DNA of 16,040 nt from NCBI GenBank assembly GCA_947462695.1, contig CANHQC010000011.1:1-16040 (forward strand), in the 5' to 3' direction. This DNA comes from Flavobacteriales bacterium. Its GTDB lineage: Bacteria; Bacteroidota; Bacteroidia; Flavobacteriales_D; Crocinitomicaceae. A program made the position numbers and the translations under genes. A model generated the notes under the pieces. It ran no database searches, had not been told where the DNA came from, and was given only the letters and a program-made list of their open reading frames with translations. Within the stretch, counting starts at the first letter, position 1, and each line of letters starts with the position of its first letter. Positions 14,958-16,040 of the stretch are shown here, in pieces.

Positions 14958-16040
14958 ATGAAAAAAATAATTTTAAGTGGTTTAGTTGCCCTGTGTGTAT
15001 ACGGCTCTAATGCTCAAATGACCATAGCTGACGCACGTGTAATGGGTATCGGGCAAACGGTAACAATTAAGGGCGTTGTAACAAACGGTTCAGAGTTAGG
15101 TAGTATTCGCTATGTGCAAGACGCAACGGGCGCTCTTCCAATTTATGGAAATAGCCTTGGTAGCCTTCAACGCGGTGATTCTGTTACTGCTACAGGCCCA
15201 CTTTTTGACTTTAGTGGATTGTTAGAGATCTCACCGACAACTAGTTTTACTGATCATGGTCCTGCACCAGGTGGTTTGCCAACTCCATTGAATATTCCTT
15301 TGTCCAGTGCGACAGAGTCTATTGAAGCACAACTTGTGCGCGTGGATAATGTGACCTTCATTCAATCTGGTTCGTTTGCCACAGGTAATAGCACTGTTCA
15401 AGTAACTGATGGTTCAGCTACGTTAGATATTCGAATTAATGGTTCGACTAATATCGACGGATCTGCAATACCAACTGGTCCAGTTTCCATAGTGGCTTTG
15501 GTTGGACAATTTAACTCGAGTTATCAATTGGTACCCAGAGATTTGAATGATATTTTCCCATATGTTGCTCCGGCTCGTGAGATCAATGTAAAAATCAATG
15601 GTGCGACCATCTTAAATAATGGGTCATATGTTGTTGGAACGAGTGGAACAACCCCAATCACGATTGAAAACTATGGTTCTGGAAACTTGACGATTTCTGG
15701 CGCTACAGATTCTGGTCCAAACGCAAGTGAGTTCAGCACGAGTATCACTGCAGGAACAATAGGCGCAACCGCAAGTCAATCGTATACTATAACGTTTACA
15801 GCAACTGGAAATGGTACACGAACAGCGGTACTTGCTATCGCAAACGACGACAGCGATGAAAACCCGTACATCATAAATTTAATTGGTATTGGTACGAACG
15901 GCCTTGCCTCTGAACCAACTTCAAATGCGTCAGCATTGACATTCCCACTTGTAAAAGCATACACAGTTGGTGGTCAGTATACTGCAGGTAATGGAGCTGG
16001 AAGTTATTTGGTGCTTTGGAAAAACGGAAGTGCTGTAACT
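14958..16040 (+). CDS. Secreted multidomain protein: DUF5689-like OB domain plus choice-of-anchor-D domain (runs off right edge)
   Basis: I translated this from ATG at 14958; all 361 codons to the window edge are open, so the gene is incomplete at its 3' end. It has a signal peptide (MKKIILSGLVALCVYGSNA, cleaving before Gln20). Residues 21-200 form a beta-rich OB-like DUF5689-type domain (TIADARVMGIGQTVTIKGVV at 22-41, RYVQDATGALPIYG at 51-64, RGDSVTATG at 72-80, QLVPRDLNDI at 190-199). Residues 208-312 are a choice-of-anchor-D (HYDIN/ASPM-like) immunoglobulin-fold domain (TTPITIENYGSGNLTISG at 231-248). A further domain begins near 315. Proteins of this build in Bacteroidota often go on to an enzymatic domain, such as an extracellular nuclease, and end in a T9SS sorting domain, but neither is visible. 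It is 10 bases downstream of the TonB receptor, which argues for one operon. Confidence 0.85.
   Translation, partial: MKKIILSGLVALCVYGSNAQMTIADARVMGIGQTVTIKGVVTNGSELGSIRYVQDATGALPIYGNSLGSLQRGDSVTATGPLFDFSGLLEISPTTSFTDHGPAPGGLPTPLNIPLSSATESIEAQLVRVDNVTFIQSGSFATGNSTVQVTDGSATLDIRINGSTNIDGSAIPTGPVSIVALVGQFNSSYQLVPRDLNDIFPYVAPAREINVKINGATILNNGSYVVGTSGTTPITIENYGSGNLTISGATDSGPNASEFSTSITAGTIGATASQSYTITFTATGNGTRTAVLAIANDDSDENPYIINLIGIGTNGLASEPTSNASALTFPLVKAYTVGGQYTAGNGAGSYLVLWKNGSAVT

Noticed and set aside
15776..15964. 62-codon minus-strand frame at the right end
   Set aside because: It is antisense to the open, domain-bearing DUF5689/choice-of-anchor-D gene.
1..16040. CRISPR array, tRNA, insertion sequence, phage or toxin-antitoxin module
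   Set aside because: I looked for regular repeats, cloverleaf-like segments, transposase motifs and small paired genes and saw none; the window is ordinary chromosome with envelope and core-metabolism genes.

Overview
The window looks like a chromosomal segment of a free-living member of the Bacteroidota, most likely a flavobacterium-like or Crocinitomicaceae-like species. Evidence for this: a C-terminal type IX secretion (T9SS) type A sorting domain, a TonB-dependent receptor with an N-terminal carboxypeptidase-regulatory-like domain, a lipoprotein with acidic residues right after the lipid cysteine, starts without Shine-Dalgarno sequences, and several matches to the Bacteroidota -7 promoter element TAnnTTTG. 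The genus is not decided by what is visible.

Layout. (1) 1-5850, minus strand: a run of four genes read right to left. These are a patatin phospholipase fused to an outer-membrane barrel, a tandem VOC (glyoxalase-fold) protein, a surface-type lipoprotein, and the first 401 codons of the primosomal helicase PriA, which leaves the window at base 1. (2) 5870-7066, plus strand: a THUMP-domain RlmL-like rRNA guanine methyltransferase, divergent from the patatin gene with only 19 bases between them. A two-way terminator follows at 7065-7094. (3) 7109-10692, minus strand: citrate synthase (gltA) and, upstream of it, a secreted dipeptidyl peptidase IV-like S9 peptidase. (4) 10693-11044: a 352-base non-coding divergent region. 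(5) 11045-16040, plus strand: a secreted lamin-tail-domain protein with a T9SS sorting domain, a TonB-dependent receptor, and the start of a secreted DUF5689-like/choice-of-anchor-D protein that runs off the right edge.

Housekeeping functions (PriA, rRNA methylation, citrate synthase) are mixed with cell-envelope functions (patatin-barrel, lipoprotein, DPP-IV, T9SS cargo, TonB receptor). The right-hand plus-strand trio is the most system-like part: one T9SS cargo, one TonB receptor and one further secreted multidomain protein, closely spaced. It could be a surface capture-and-import locus, but its substrate cannot be read from the sequence. The trio is split by a strong terminator-like hairpin only 13 bases before the receptor start, which suggests differential expression. 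I found no tRNA, rRNA, CRISPR array, insertion sequence, phage gene or toxin-antitoxin pair.
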